Assembly (NCBI GenBank): GCA_903772945.1
Contig: CAICTM010000242.1
Location: 1-64,000 of the forward strand
Length of the DNA: 64,000 nucleotides
Source: Seminavis robusta
Lineage: Eukaryota; Bacillariophyta; Bacillariophyceae; Naviculales; Naviculaceae
Direction: 5' to 3'
The translations under genes and the position numbers were made by a program. The notes beneath the pieces were generated by a model. The model saw only the letters and a list, made by a program, of their open reading frames with translations, was not told where the DNA came from and did no database searches. Of the stretch, positions 10,057 to 19,049 are shown piece by piece; position 1 is the first letter of the stretch, and each line of letters begins with the position of its first letter.

Positions 10057-11262
10057 ATGATCAACCATTCTGTGACATGTGTACTGGCCGTTGTGCTTCA
10101 TGGGTTGTTGCCAGCCCTGTTGGTGCATGCCTTTCTAACTCCTTTGGTGCCTCCAGCTTCTTCTAGAGCAACGCCACTCTTTGTCGTGGCAAACCCCACA
10201 GCGACGGCGGCTCGAGACTTTGTATTCCAGGGTCACAAGACATACTCTGAATTGTACGAGCCTACTGCTGTGATACCGAAGAAGAAGAAATGTCATGTCA
10301 TTTTGGTTCATGGCTTTGGGTGCGGTACCTTGTATTGGCGCGAAACCATCCAACTCTTTCAACAAAGTGGCTACACGGTCCATGCTTTGGACCTGCTGGG
10401 ACAAGGAAAGTCTGCCAAACCTGGTAGAGACGACGGGATCAGTTATTCCATTCGATTGTGGGCACAGCAAGTCGATGACTATGCCAGGGCCAACATTCCA
10501 CCATCGAGTTCCATTGTTGTCATGGGCAACAGCCTTGGAAGTATGGTGGCACTGACAGCTGCCACTGGCGATCAGACAAATGATGATAGCAATGATGGCT
10601 TTATTCGACAATCGATCGGAGGCGTTGGCATGTACAACTGTGGGGTGGGAATGAATTCGAGAAACGTCTTGAGAGAATTCTCGGGGGTCCAGAAAGTCAT
10701 CTTTACGGCAATCTTTGACCTTTTGGACGCTCTTGTCTTTGGCAATTTACCTCTGCTGACGTATGTGCTGGACAAAGTTGTGACCCAGGAACTGCTAAAA
10801 AATGCTCTGACCAATCTCTACCAATATGCTACCGATGTGGACGAACGCGTCAATGATGTTCTCGTGGATTCCTTTTACTATCCTGCCAAGGACTCTGGAT
10901 CACCGCAAGCGCTCTCGCAGATCTATACCAATGATCCTGGCGACACGCCCATGGAAGTCTATCAGCGACATTCTAAATTTTTGCTGGACCGTCAAGTTCC
11001 CATTCATTTGGTGTGGGGAGATCAGGATCCAGTAACACCCTTGGCTGGTTCTGTTGGGACATTCTTTCAAGCCATGGCCAACGAATCAGACAACAATGTT
11101 TCCATGGATTTGGTCACTGCGGGTCATATCCCATTTGATGAAGTACCAGAATCGAATGAGCTGATGCTGAAATGGCTTGACAATCTTAACGATGGCACAA
11201 CAACAACCAGCAATGGCGGCAACTTCCTCGGCAACGTGAAGCTCCCCTTCTTCCTGTTATAA
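10057..11262 (+). CDS. Plastid-targeted alpha/beta hydrolase
   Basis: 401 residues from the ATG at 10057; an in-frame ATG lies 33 bp upstream. I prefer 10057 because it begins a clean signal peptide ending VHA before FLTPL, the ASAFAP-like plastid signal. The hydrolase core starts near residue 80 with the oxyanion loop VHGFGCG. The nucleophile elbow is GNSLGS with Ser159. The acid is in WGDQDPVTP and the catalytic His in TAGHIPF near the C-terminus. The pattern resembles the pheophytinase/plastid hydrolase group (GNSLG elbow), so a role in chlorophyll or lipid turnover in the plastid is possible but not shown. A Thr/Asn/Gly-rich tail follows the fold. No intron is needed. Confidence 0.85.
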   Translation: MINHSVTCVLAVVLHGLLPALLVHAFLTPLVPPASSRATPLFVVANPTATAARDFVFQGHKTYSELYEPTAVIPKKKKCHVILVHGFGCGTLYWRETIQLFQQSGYTVHALDLLGQGKSAKPGRDDGISYSIRLWAQQVDDYARANIPPSSSIVVMGNSLGSMVALTAATGDQTNDDSNDGFIRQSIGGVGMYNCGVGMNSRNVLREFSGVQKVIFTAIFDLLDALVFGNLPLLTYVLDKVVTQELLKNALTNLYQYATDVDERVNDVLVDSFYYPAKDSGSPQALSQIYTNDPGDTPMEVYQRHSKFLLDRQVPIHLVWGDQDPVTPLAGSVGTFFQAMANESDNNVSMDLVTAGHIPFDEVPESNELMLKWLDNLNDGTTTTSNGGNFLGNVKLPFFLL

Positions 11263-11464
11263 GGTTGGAAGTCATCAGCCTTTTCAAACGGAATAGTGAA
11301 AGAGATTGTCATTTGGGGCAATTTTGGTTACCAATATAATTCTGCTAGCTACGGTAGCCGATCCGACGATGCTTATATTATTATGCGTAAGAAAGTATGG
11401 ATAAATATATGAATTTGAATGAAAAGCTGGTCCGTTTCCGGTCCTTGTTGCTTCTTGATCTCTC

Positions 11465-12667
11465 TCAAGCGGCTGGAGCTGCCGCGAACTCTTGCTCTTG
11501 ATAGACGACCAGATTTTTGTAAAAGAAGAGAAAGTCGTCTCGGTTGTTACGGCTGCAATCCATAATGGATGCTTCGCCCGATGCAGGTCGAATGGCGGCT
11601 AGTATCTCTTGCAGAGATGACAACATTTCTTGCGTTTCCAAATAATTGTAGCGGTGAGCGTGAATATGGCCCAGATTATTCAATACGGCCAACAAGAGCA
11701 ACAAAAAGTCTTCGTCGTCCTCTTCGGTCGCCAATGATTCCTGAATCATGGAAAAGGCCATGTCATAAAACACCAAAGCGGTGCGGAATTCCCCGTGTGC
11801 GGCTACGGGATCTCGGCGGTAAAGGGCATAGTTGTGATGTGCCACGGCCATGTTATACAGCAGCACTGCGGATTGTTTGGACGTGTCATCGTTGTTGTTG
11901 TTGTCACCCTCCAGGTTGCTACTTTCCATTGTTGCTGATGTTGTTGTAAGCACAAAGGCTCGTTGATAAAACGTGAAAATATTTTCGGATACGGACTGGT
12001 TGCTGTTGGCGGAGGAAGTGGTTTCCTCATCTGTTGGATTGGCCATGTCTCTGCTATCAACATCTGAGAACTCTGGTAGGGCGACGCTTTCTAAATGGGT
12101 GGTGGTGGAGTTGTGCAATGGTTCCGTACTGGCAATGTCCTCTTCAGCTGCCCTCTGTTCATCTTGGAGTGACAGTGACATCTCTACAGATTCCACTTCG
12201 GACTGGTTCTCACTTTGTCCAAAGTCAATGGCTGATAACGCTGTTGCCGCAGAGATATCCGATACATCAGAATCGACAGTTTGCAGGAGAGGTTCATCCA
12301 AAGATCGACTTTGTCTTAGGCGAGCTTCTGCAGCCCGACTGGCTGCTGCTTGATACCTGCGACTGGATGGTTCACTCGCGGCTCTGGATGCGACGTGCTT
12401 GATGGAGTATTGACTGCATTGATCGGCATTGTTGTCTGCTGAGGATGATGGCGGTATCTTGCCCAATGAAACCAAGCCACTAGAGGCGCCATCAGCAGAC
12501 ACTGTCGAAAACGTAGAAGCAACATCCGATACTGTTGTTTCATCCGGAACATCAGTGTTCAGGACGTCGAGTCTTTCAAACCCTTCCAATAGAAGGGATA
12601 CGGCTTCATCAGGACGTCCTCGTTGCAAGAGGCGCACGGCTTGTGCATTCATACTAGCAAGGTTCAT
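11465..12667 (-). CDS. TPR-like diatom protein
   Basis: 400 residues. The N-terminus (residues 6-35) is a helical NAQAVRLLQRGRPDEAVSLL segment of half-TPR type. A long low-complexity Ser/Glu/Asp-rich middle follows. A conserved-looking C-terminal region of paired helices (about 235-370) has SAVLLYNMAVAHHNYALYR, FYDMAF and LAVLNNLGHIHAHRYNY, spaced like tetratricopeptide repeats. This arrangement recurs in diatom-specific TPR proteins of unknown function; protein-protein binding is the likely activity. The second Met (residue 6) is an equally possible start. It converges with the hydrolase gene on its left with about 200 bp between stops. Confidence 0.75.
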   Translation of the reverse strand: MNLASMNAQAVRLLQRGRPDEAVSLLLEGFERLDVLNTDVPDETTVSDVASTFSTVSADGASSGLVSLGKIPPSSSADNNADQCSQYSIKHVASRAASEPSSRRYQAAASRAAEARLRQSRSLDEPLLQTVDSDVSDISAATALSAIDFGQSENQSEVESVEMSLSLQDEQRAAEEDIASTEPLHNSTTTHLESVALPEFSDVDSRDMANPTDEETTSSANSNQSVSENIFTFYQRAFVLTTTSATMESSNLEGDNNNNDDTSKQSAVLLYNMAVAHHNYALYRRDPVAAHGEFRTALVFYDMAFSMIQESLATEEDDEDFLLLLLAVLNNLGHIHAHRYNYLETQEMLSSLQEILAAIRPASGEASIMDCSRNNRDDFLFFYKNLVVYQEQEFAAAPAA

Positions 12668-13565
12668 GTTGATGGAGGTTTATTTCATATCAAGCCCCAC
12701 GCAGCAACCCCCAATTGGTGTTCCTCTTGTGGATACAATGATCTTCTTTCTTTGATTGATTGGATTGGATTTGCAGAGGACGGTTCTGGTGCTGTAGTAT
12801 CTGGAATTTGGATTCCTTGCCAGCCGAGCAAGGACCCAGCCTTCCCTCGAACTCGTCGTTCTCCTGTTGATGCCCTCTCGGAACTTTGTCACTCGGCTCC
12901 CACCAACCCGAAGTGCATCTCCCATCCATCGCTGGCAATGCTAGGAAGCTTCAGTTACTTAGACGATGCGGAGCGTTTGTTAGGGAAAGATCCCACGGAT
13001 ACTTAGATCCCACGTCCGTTTCGGCGTGGTCACAGTTCGACGAAATACTTTTTACGGTACCAAGCCCGCAGTCTGTTTAACACCCGGCTGCACTCTTTTC
13101 TCATCACCATACTAGTAGCTTCATTGGAGGTTTCGGAGGTGAAAGTGTCCAAAGACAGGAACAAGGAACATGGCATAGACCTTGGCATCACCATAAGTCC
13201 CACCAGTAGCGCACTCCATACGGTACCGGTATGGTTCTGGCGCGAAAGAAGACATGCCAATCTGCCGGCATTGTCATACATTCTTGCTTGTCTCTCTACT
13301 AGCTAGACTGCATCCGGAGGAAAATGATGCTGTTTTGCCACGAAAGTAGTTGAGTCCAAGTCTCAGTCTAATCCGAGCTTTGAGACTAATATCTAGCTAC
13401 CGGTACCGGTAGGATCCAGCTCGGGGTCTAGAAACATTTCCTGTTTTGCGAGAAGCATTCGTTGATGACAACCAATGCGTCATGGGCTGGCTACCGGTAA
13501 CAGTATAATTTGAGCCACACAAGCTTTGCATCCCGTCGGTCAGTGATAATTTACCAGGTACCCTG
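12668..13565. other. Spacer with TACCGGTA words
   Basis: Its left end is the upstream region of the TPR-like gene. It holds a short direct repeat of GATCCCACG (near 12991 and 13007) and a TACCGGTACCGGTA palindrome block at 13398-13412. No gene seen. Confidence 0.4.
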
Positions 13566-14360
13566 TTATGGAAAATAGCTGCGCCACCGAATTGGTTCTG
13601 TAACCCCTAGAGATGCGGCATATTGTTCTGTCCGATGTTTGTCTACATCCGGGTGTTCAACAGCTGTTACCTCCACGGCCAGGCCTGCCGTCAAAGCTTC
13701 CTGAATAAATTGGCAAACTCGTTCATGGGACCGCGTGATACTGGCATCGTCCGGAATTACCGGTTTCATCAACTCGTCGTATTGATGTGGGTCATGTGTC
13801 ATGAGAGCCACACTGACGGAAGAAATCGCATTAGATTGCAGCACGTGGCTTCTCATGGGATCATTGGACATTAGACCATTCGTAGTCAGGCGAAGAGGTG
13901 GCGATTGGATCTTCTTGAGTTTTTTGGCCAGGGCTACCAGTGCAATCGGCCGAAGCGTGGGTTCCCCTTCCCCGGCAAATACCACGGATTGATATTCTTG
14001 CTGACTGATATGCTCTTGTGCATCCATAAAGAGCTCGTTGACGCTTGGTTGTAAACCATCGTCACTATCCGTGATTTCTTCAGTTTGACCTTTTAGCGCT
14101 GCCACAGGCTCCTCTGCTTTGGGCAGCAATTGTGGTGTTTCTGAGGTATCCAAGTACATACACCAGTGCTTCCACTGTTCCTTTTGACTCTCGGCATCCC
14201 GAACACGACACAATGCCGAAACCACTTCTGCTGGCAAAAGGAAATGGGGTCCTCTGGTCTGTGGCAGCGTCAAAGTATTACATCGACTAGTCAAAGGAAT
14301 GTACAACGAACGACCAAGAGAATAGGTCAAGCCAGATGCAAGGGGTTTGCTGATGTGCAT
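13566..14360 (-). CDS. Radical-SAM-like protein lacking the cluster motif
   Basis: 264 residues from the first ATG (14360); the frame is open about 90 bp further upstream. The strand-turn order is that of a radical SAM TIM-barrel: SLYIPLTSRCNTLTLPQTRG at the position of the first strand and cluster loop, VVFAGEGEPTLR as the GGE-like SAM-binding motif, then LRLTTNGL and SVSVALMTHDP for later strands. The CxxxCxxC that binds the iron-sulfur cluster is absent: only one Cys remains in SRCN, with Leu and Thr/Gly where the others would stand. I infer a eukaryotic branch with a radical SAM fold that has lost or changed its chemistry. The insert at about residues 75-120 is acidic. Confidence 0.72.
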   Translation of the reverse strand: MHISKPLASGLTYSLGRSLYIPLTSRCNTLTLPQTRGPHFLLPAEVVSALCRVRDAESQKEQWKHWCMYLDTSETPQLLPKAEEPVAALKGQTEEITDSDDGLQPSVNELFMDAQEHISQQEYQSVVFAGEGEPTLRPIALVALAKKLKKIQSPPLRLTTNGLMSNDPMRSHVLQSNAISSVSVALMTHDPHQYDELMKPVIPDDASITRSHERVCQFIQEALTAGLAVEVTAVEHPDVDKHRTEQYAASLGVTEPIRWRSYFP

Positions 14361-15372
14361 CTTCAGAAGATTGGTGGGATAGAAACAAGGCTTGTTTGAG
14401 ACGACCAAAAGGCCATCACGACGACAATCACGACACTCACACTAACTGTAAGGATCGAATGGTAGGGTTATGGGTAACGTTCAGAAATGCGACAACAGCA
14501 TGCAGCTGCTGAGTCAAGTCACTCGAGTCTCCAGCATCACACCAGCAAGGGACAATGGAGCCACAGCAGCCATGATCCCTACTAGCTAGTCTAGGTTGCT
14601 GAATCTGCCGCTGTAGTCAACCATTACAAAAGTGGCGGATGGATATGCTACCGGTATGGCTTTGTGAGGGCAAACGCAAACACCAACCAACACCATAACT
14701 TGACACGTTTCGGACACTTTATATACAAACATATTCACCGTATCTGGTGGCACGGTCTTCGGACCGTGCATTAAACAAACGCTTTCACATACAGAGAAAA
14801 TTAGCATGGTCTCTGAGCAAGAATGACACGCGTAATTTGAAGAGTGAAGCACCTTTTTTTTATGTTTCGCCCCCTGTACCAGCCAGCACTGGAGGCAGCC
14901 AGCAACGATAGCTGTGCACATGTACATGATGTAGATCTAGCTCTAGTCTAGTAGCCAAATGCAGATAGATAGAAGTCTAGCCTTAGCTACTAGGAAAGGA
15001 CATTGGACATTGCCGTAGCACATTAGTTCCGTAGTAAGACGTCCTCTCCAGCAGCAGGAAGCAATGGGAGTTTGGGGCATCATCCAAGGAAGGGCTACTA
15101 CCCAATCTCATTGCTTCCAGAGGAGAGATGATGCTCATCCGATACATGGTGTAGCTGGAAGGGGTGTCTGGCCCGTGTCAGCTGCCTACTCGTAGCTCCT
15201 CTCTGCTCGTGACTTCAAGGACGAAACATCTTTCCCCTTGAATAGTCTGCCTGCAGCTTCATGGAGCAAGTTCTCGCATGTGGTGTGTGTGTGACAAAAA
15301 GAGGAAATTTTGGGACTCCAAGGCAGGGCCACAAAGGTTGAACGTGGGAATCGAATGAGTAATGGAATGATC
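14361..15372. other. Spacer, about 1 kb
   Basis: Besides the tetraloop hairpin listed separately, it holds CTAGTCTAG/CTAGCT words (14930-14995) and two related GGAAGCAATG.GAG words around 15057-15125. No gene seen; a 113-residue minus-strand frame (14586-14927) has no coding character I recognise. Confidence 0.4.
14750..14769. other. Perfect 8-bp hairpin with TTCG loop
   Basis: GCACGGTC at 14750-14757, TTCG loop, then GACCGTGC at 14762-14769. A C-UUCG-G closed hairpin is exceptionally stable in RNA when read on the plus strand. There is no adjacent gene on that strand, so the role is unknown and chance is possible. Confidence 0.5.
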
Positions 15373-15431
15373 AATCGAATCGAATCGAATCGAATCGAAT
15401 CGAATCGAATCGAATCGAATCGAATCGAATC
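15373..15431. repeat. (AATCG)n microsatellite
   Basis: About twelve uninterrupted copies of the pentamer AATCG. The same words occur singly elsewhere in the window (for example just after 20940). Confidence 0.95.
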
Positions 15432-15483
15432 TCACTGTTGGGGACTGCTACACATGAGAGGAAAGTGCTGCTATACATATTAA

Positions 15484-16505
15484 TAAGTCAGCGGGAGCTG
15501 CGATACCTCGGCAGAAAGACAGATAGAAGAAGGAGGATTATGTTCGGATTGCACCCATCTTTCAAGCTAGCCCTGGCGACAACACCCGACTACGTCATGT
15601 GTTGCCGCCCGGTATCATTCATTCCCTCATTGCAACCTTCTTTTTATTAAGCTAGCCCTGGCGACAACACCCGACTACGTCGTGTGTTGCCGCCCGTTAT
15701 CATTCATTCCCTCATTGCAACCTTCTTTTTATTAAGCTAGCCCTGGCGACAACACCCGACTACGTCGTGTGTTGCCGCCCGCTACTCTATAATTTACCAG
15801 CTGCCATTCCCTTATTGCAACTCTAACCTTTACAGCTCCTGCTGGCTTATTGTGCTGTTGTGCTGATTGCACTAACCTTAAAATATTAATGATTTATTCC
15901 TACCCCTAACTTGTATTGAACCATCAATGTTCAGTTTTGTTGCTTATGACTATCTCTATCCTTATACTTTGGCTTCACCGGAATAGGAAATAGGAAATAG
16001 GAAATAGAAAATAGGAAATAGGAAATAGGAAATAGAAAATAGGATAAGTCAGCGGGAGCTGCGATACCTCGGCAGAAAGACAGATAGAAGAAGGAGGATC
16101 ATGTTCGAGATTGCACCCATCTTTCAAGCCAACCCTGGCGACAACACCCGACTACGTCGTGTGTTGCCGCCCGATATCATTCATTCCCTCATTGCAACCT
16201 TCTTTATTAAGCTAGCCCTGGCGACAACACCCGACTACGTCGTGTGTTGCCGCCCGCTACTCTATAATTTACCAGCTGCCATTCCCTTATTGTAACTCTA
16301 ACCTTTACAGCTCCTGCTGGCTTATTGTGGTGTTGTGCTGATTGCACTAACCTTAAATATTAATGATTTATTCCTACCCCTAACTTGTATTGAACCATCA
16401 ATGTTCAGTTTTGTTGGCTTATGACTATCTCTATCCTTATACTTTGGCTTCACCGGAATAGGAAATAGGAAATAGAAAATAGGAAATAGGAAATAGGAAA
16501 TAGCA
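15484..16505. repeat. 561-bp tandem duplication with nested hairpin cassettes
   Basis: A unit starting TAAGTCAGCGGGAGCTGCG at 15484 recurs at 16045. Within it, a 35-bp imperfect hairpin (GGCGACAACAC ... GTGTTGCCGCC around CGACTACGTCG) occurs five times: 15575, 15660, 15745, 16137 and 16220. The first three follow each other at an exact 85-bp period and the last two at 83 bp, joined by a CATTCCCTCATTGCAACC spacer. Each large unit ends in a GGAAATA/GGAAATAGAAAATA run (15980-16044, 16457-16505). The first unit has three cassettes and the second two. Short ATG frames here only read the repeat. Confidence 0.9.
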
Positions 16506-16606
16506 TTAAAGGGGTTGAGAACTCAGGCAGTTTACCTGCCGAGGTAATAGGAAATAGGAAATAGCATTAAAGGGGTTGAGAACTCAGGCAGTTTACCTGC
16601 CGAGGT
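16501..16606. repeat. 61-bp tandem repeat pair with small stem-loop
   Basis: A unit beginning TAGCATTAAAGGGGTTGAG at 16501 is repeated at 16562, separated by the GGAAATA run. Each contains GGCAG-TTTAC-CTGCC, a 5-bp stem with 5-base loop. It continues the array on its left. Confidence 0.85.
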
Positions 16607-16851
16607 TAAGTTGTATCTAGCTAGAGGAAGCCAAACTTGCTAGCCAGACAAATGCTAGCTATTCTCTTCATGGACGGCAGCCAGCACGAGCATTGCCCTC
16701 GGTCGTGCTGTCATTGCTTTCCGAGGTTTTGCCGCTTCGCCTGCATTTTTATACAATGAAGCTGCACCATGGTGCTGGTACGGTATGATGGCTCAGAGAT
16801 GATGTCAAGAGCGCGCGTGGTGGCTGGTCCGAAAGGAGCAAACCGCCAGGA

Positions 16852-18501
16852 TCAAACAATGCTTTGGGGGTGATAGAACACGTTGTCCGGGTCGTATTGC
16901 TTTTTGATTTTCCTCAGCTTTGCAACATTTCCTCCAAAGTACACATCGGAATTCCCTTCCTTTCTGCCCTGCACTGGATAATTATAGTACGCCCCCTGGA
17001 GATACTTGTTGACTTTGGGCCACGCTCGGCTGAGATAGGCACGATGTCGTTCAAAGATGATCTCGGCGTTTTCCACATGGGCGGGAACACCGAGGTTGAC
17101 GCAAATATTGTAAATGCCCCGTCTCCAAAAGAATGCAGTTTCGCTGGGTGAAACATCGGAAATGGCACCGCCCCACAGCAAGACTTCAATGGTGACGTAG
17201 CCTTCACACGCATCTCGCATCTCCCTCATGATAGTCAATAGTTTGGTCCATGTTTGCGTGTTGCATTGTTCTGGCATGAGGAATCCATTCCATACTTGCC
17301 AGAGACGTCCTTCCATGAGTCCCATCTTGGAATGTTCCGTTCCCGATTGGATCTCCATGCCAAAACCACGGGCCGTGTCGGGATGTAACAAGGCATCCCG
17401 GAAGGTTGCATTCAACAAGGTCATTCCGGTTTGCAGTTGTGGAATGCCATTGTCATACCAATTGTACACGGAAAGCCACTCGTCGCCATAAAACTGTTTG
17501 GGAAATAAGAATAACGTAATCCCGGCATTTCCTGGTAGATTGGTTCGCGTCCCAATGTTGGTCAAATAATGTGCGGCTTCTTCGACCGACGGAATTTTGC
17601 CCATACCGTAAACTTGTTCATCTTGTGTGGGAAAGAGTCGGATCTGGAATGATGTCACGACCCCGCCAATGGGCCCAGCCGAGCCGGCACCCCGCAATGC
17701 CCAGAACAAGTCGCAGTGTGAATTGGTGGCATTGGCCGTGACAATCGTCCCATTGGCCAGTACTACACGGGCTGCTACCATGCGATCGCATCCCAATCCG
17801 TATAACCGAGACCAGTAGGAAAATCCACCACCGAGGAGGAACCCGCCTTGATTGACCGCCGGACATCCTCCCATAATGGCGGCGAGTTTGTGTTTCTGAA
17901 TCAGTTGTTTCCAAATGTCTCCTCCATTGACGCCGGGTTCTATCCACGCCAACGGTTCCTCCTCACTACCATTATTGTTGTGACACAGCGTAATCTTGTT
18001 GAGGTTCGTTCCAATATCCAGCACAATCCCCATTTCCACCGAACTGTAGCCATTGTAATGATGTCCTCCCGATCGGATTCGAAATGGAATGCCAAAGTCT
18101 TTCTGGAGACGAACCAAGATGGGCACCGCCACGGCAACATCCGACTCGGAAGCTACTTGGACAATGGCAAGTGGTACTGGCGTTGGTTTCATCCATGTTA
18201 AACCACCCTCCTTGTCATACAAATCACTGAGTAGTGTGTCCTTGCCTAGGTTGTCATGACCCACGACAATGACGCTTCCATCTATTTTTGTATTGAGGAA
18301 ATCCAATTCTTTCAGTATTTTGGTAATCGAAGCAGCGCTTTTGGTCCAACTGCTGCTAGCACCACCACCATTGCCACTGGTCATTCGAAAGCCTCCTCCT
18401 CGAAAACGAATGGCAGGAAACAAGCGCCAGGATTGACAGACTGGTGCCCATGCAACCAACAGCCAGTACAAGGCGGAAACAAAGAGCCGAACACGAGGCA
18501 T
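16852..18501 (-). CDS. Secreted berberine-bridge-type FAD oxidoreductase
   Basis: 549 residues from the ATG at 18501; the open frame extends 61 codons upstream, but those are low-complexity and would bury the signal peptide. Residues 1-24 are a signal peptide (LFVSALYWLLVAW ... CQS). A PCMH-type FAD-binding domain spans about 95-280. It has RIRSGGHHYNGYSS, where His147 or His148 is the expected 8-alpha flavin link, and GGCPAVNQGGFLLGGGFS, where Cys213 matches the second covalent attachment of berberine-bridge enzymes. The C-terminus ends with the BBE signature YYNYP ... YFGGN ... LRKIKKQYDPDNVFYHPQSI. Known relatives oxidise sugars, alcohols or polyketides with O2; the substrate here is unknown. 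Upstream, an (ATCTTTCG)n run lies at about 18628-18656. Confidence 0.9.
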   Translation of the reverse strand: MPRVRLFVSALYWLLVAWAPVCQSWRLFPAIRFRGGGFRMTSGNGGGASSSWTKSAASITKILKELDFLNTKIDGSVIVVGHDNLGKDTLLSDLYDKEGGLTWMKPTPVPLAIVQVASESDVAVAVPILVRLQKDFGIPFRIRSGGHHYNGYSSVEMGIVLDIGTNLNKITLCHNNNGSEEEPLAWIEPGVNGGDIWKQLIQKHKLAAIMGGCPAVNQGGFLLGGGFSYWSRLYGLGCDRMVAARVVLANGTIVTANATNSHCDLFWALRGAGSAGPIGGVVTSFQIRLFPTQDEQVYGMGKIPSVEEAAHYLTNIGTRTNLPGNAGITLFLFPKQFYGDEWLSVYNWYDNGIPQLQTGMTLLNATFRDALLHPDTARGFGMEIQSGTEHSKMGLMEGRLWQVWNGFLMPEQCNTQTWTKLLTIMREMRDACEGYVTIEVLLWGGAISDVSPSETAFFWRRGIYNICVNLGVPAHVENAEIIFERHRAYLSRAWPKVNKYLQGAYYNYPVQGRKEGNSDVYFGGNVAKLRKIKKQYDPDNVFYHPQSIV

Positions 18502-19049
18502 GGCTACAGAAAATGGAAACGATTGATCACGAGATAGATGAAGACCTTGTGTTTTCAATGACAACTGTTCAACTGTTCCTGCTGTCACTCGGTTGATGGC
18601 GTTGGCAGCAAATTCTTGGATCTTTTGGATCTTTCGATCTTTCGATCTTTCGATTCGGGACTCATATATCCATGACGCAAACATTTCAGAACAAATTTAG
18701 GGTCAAGGTTGATCCATCTTTTCTTTCGACACACGAAGTGACGTCTTGATGCAAACAGAAGCAGCTGTTCGGCTACACCGCACCAATCAGAGCAAAGAGC
18801 ACAACACCAATCAGAGCGAGACATCAAGTTTGATGGGAAGCTGGGCTTCATGGCTGCTCCAATCTTCGGAACTGCCGTAGTAGATCTAACCGCATTGGTT
18901 TCCACTTGCCCGCCATCCATCACCGCCTCCCGATCAAGCTCACAACTTGACTTGACTTTCAAAAAGCCTTCAACGGAAGTCATCTCTCTCTCTCGCAACA
19001 AACACTCTTTTCTTTTCTATTTTTCCATCTGACAAATCAATAGGTGACC
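18502..19049. other. Divergent upstream region
   Basis: Lies between the flavin oxidase (minus) and the plastid Lys/Pro-rich protein (plus), head to head, about 550 bp. It holds an ATCTTTCG run, two CACCAATCAGAGC direct words near 18781 and 18808 that include CCAAT, and CT-rich sequence before 19050. A shared promoter is plausible; the CCAAT words are the only candidate sites I see. Confidence 0.45.

Noticed and set aside
15373-16606. CRISPR array
   Set aside because: Repeats are nested tandem units with identical, not unique, spacers; the genome is eukaryotic.
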